Below, piece after piece: positions 63,818 through 64,000 of a DNA stretch of 64,000 nt (position 1 is the stretch's first letter; each line of letters starts with the position of its first letter). Position numbers and translations under genes: made by a program. The notes under the pieces were generated by a model. It ran no database searches. It worked only from the letters and a program-made list of their open reading frames with translations, and had not been told where the DNA came from. Source of the stretch: Rhizobiaceae bacterium MnEN-MB40S (GTDB lineage Bacteria > Pseudomonadota > Alphaproteobacteria > Rhizobiales > Rhizobiaceae); NCBI GenBank assembly GCA_024343425.1, contig BRLC01000025.1, forward strand, positions 310,001 to 374,000. Direction: 5' to 3'.

Positions 63818-64000
63818 CTATTCGTCCTCGACAAGCGTTTCCGCGCCTGCCGCCTCGAACCTTTTCTTGCCGGCGCGCACATGCGCTTCGCCAAGTTCGC
63901 GGGCCTTTTCCGCGTCTCCCTGAATGATCGCGTCCAGGATCGCCCGATGCTCCCGGTTTGACTGCGCCATATCCGGATGGCTCCGCAAAGAGACCTGCCG
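63818..64000 (-). CDS. GntR-family regulator, C-terminal FCD domain (partial, cut by window edge)
   Basis: Only the last 60 residues are in the window. They read 'SNREHRAILDAIIQGDAEKARELGEAHVRAGKKRFE', the characteristic end of an FCD-type GntR regulator (HxxIxxAI...GDxxxAxxxxxxH), and finish with the acidic 'ETLVEDE'. The gene is 36 nt upstream of the peptide-import operon and on the same strand, so it probably controls that operon. The N-terminal helix-turn-helix lies beyond position 64000. Confidence 0.75.
   Translation of the reverse strand, partial: RQVSLRSHPDMAQSNREHRAILDAIIQGDAEKARELGEAHVRAGKKRFEAAGAETLVEDE

Overview
The window reads as GC-rich chromosomal DNA from an alphaproteobacterium of the Hyphomicrobiales (Rhizobium/Phyllobacterium relatives). 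This rests on the gene content: a UvrB with a long N-terminal extension, DUF992, DUF1289, DUF971, extensin-like and TIGR02281 aspartic-protease proteins, a CobS/CobT pair, and an ECF sigma factor paired with a DGPF/YCII protein. No tRNA, rRNA, insertion sequence, prophage or CRISPR array was seen. Coding density is high, and many genes overlap by 4 nt (ATGA or GTGA).

Layout. 0-11 kb is mostly housekeeping: rpiA, gph, a small HTH protein, a periplasmic L,D-transpeptidase, ada, a TPR protein, class I fumarase with a DUF2332 gene, an FMN-binding protein, and an alpha/beta hydrolase divergent from a MarR regulator. 11-18 kb is a molybdenum-cofactor block: DUF971, moaA, two exporters, and a tightly overlapping fdhD-like-mobA-mobB-moeA operon. 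18-32 kb carries a penicillin-acylase family protein, a beta-hydroxyacid dehydrogenase, AlkD-like repair, an Lrp regulator with a clear upstream palindrome, a UDG-family protein, a GST, an orphan sensor kinase, a TauE exporter, cobS and cobT, an MFS exporter and a TrmH-type methylase. 32-38 kb has an orphan fused OppDF ATPase and a minus-strand run headed by a DGPF protein and its ECF sigma factor, followed by VOC, TfoX-N, DUF2461 and extensin-like genes.

The most unusual part is 38.5-52.2 kb. A LysR regulator diverges from a plus-strand run that encodes, in order, a TorT-like binding protein, an RbsA-type ATPase, an RbsC-type permease, PxpA (LamB/YcsF), a 79-aa biotin carrier, biotin carboxylase, PxpB (AHS1), PxpC (AHS2) and the biotin transporter BioY. 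Then come the three subunits (FAD, 2Fe-2S, molybdopterin) of a xanthine-dehydrogenase-family enzyme. Biotin carboxylase, biotin carrier and AHS1/AHS2 are the parts of urea carboxylase, here as separate genes, and no AccA/AccD-type carboxyltransferase is present. I infer a split biotin-dependent carboxylase acting on an amide, lactam or similar N-compound. It would have its own importer, its own biotin supply, and possibly an upstream molybdenum hydroxylase, with cofactor made by the 11-18 kb genes.

52-56 kb has a thioesterase, uvrB, a DUF992 protein and two very small membrane proteins. 56-64 kb is a minus-strand peptide-type ABC operon with a CocE/X-Pro-peptidase family hydrolase between the binding protein and the permeases. 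Upstream of it, cut by the window edge, is the C-terminus of a GntR/FCD regulator.
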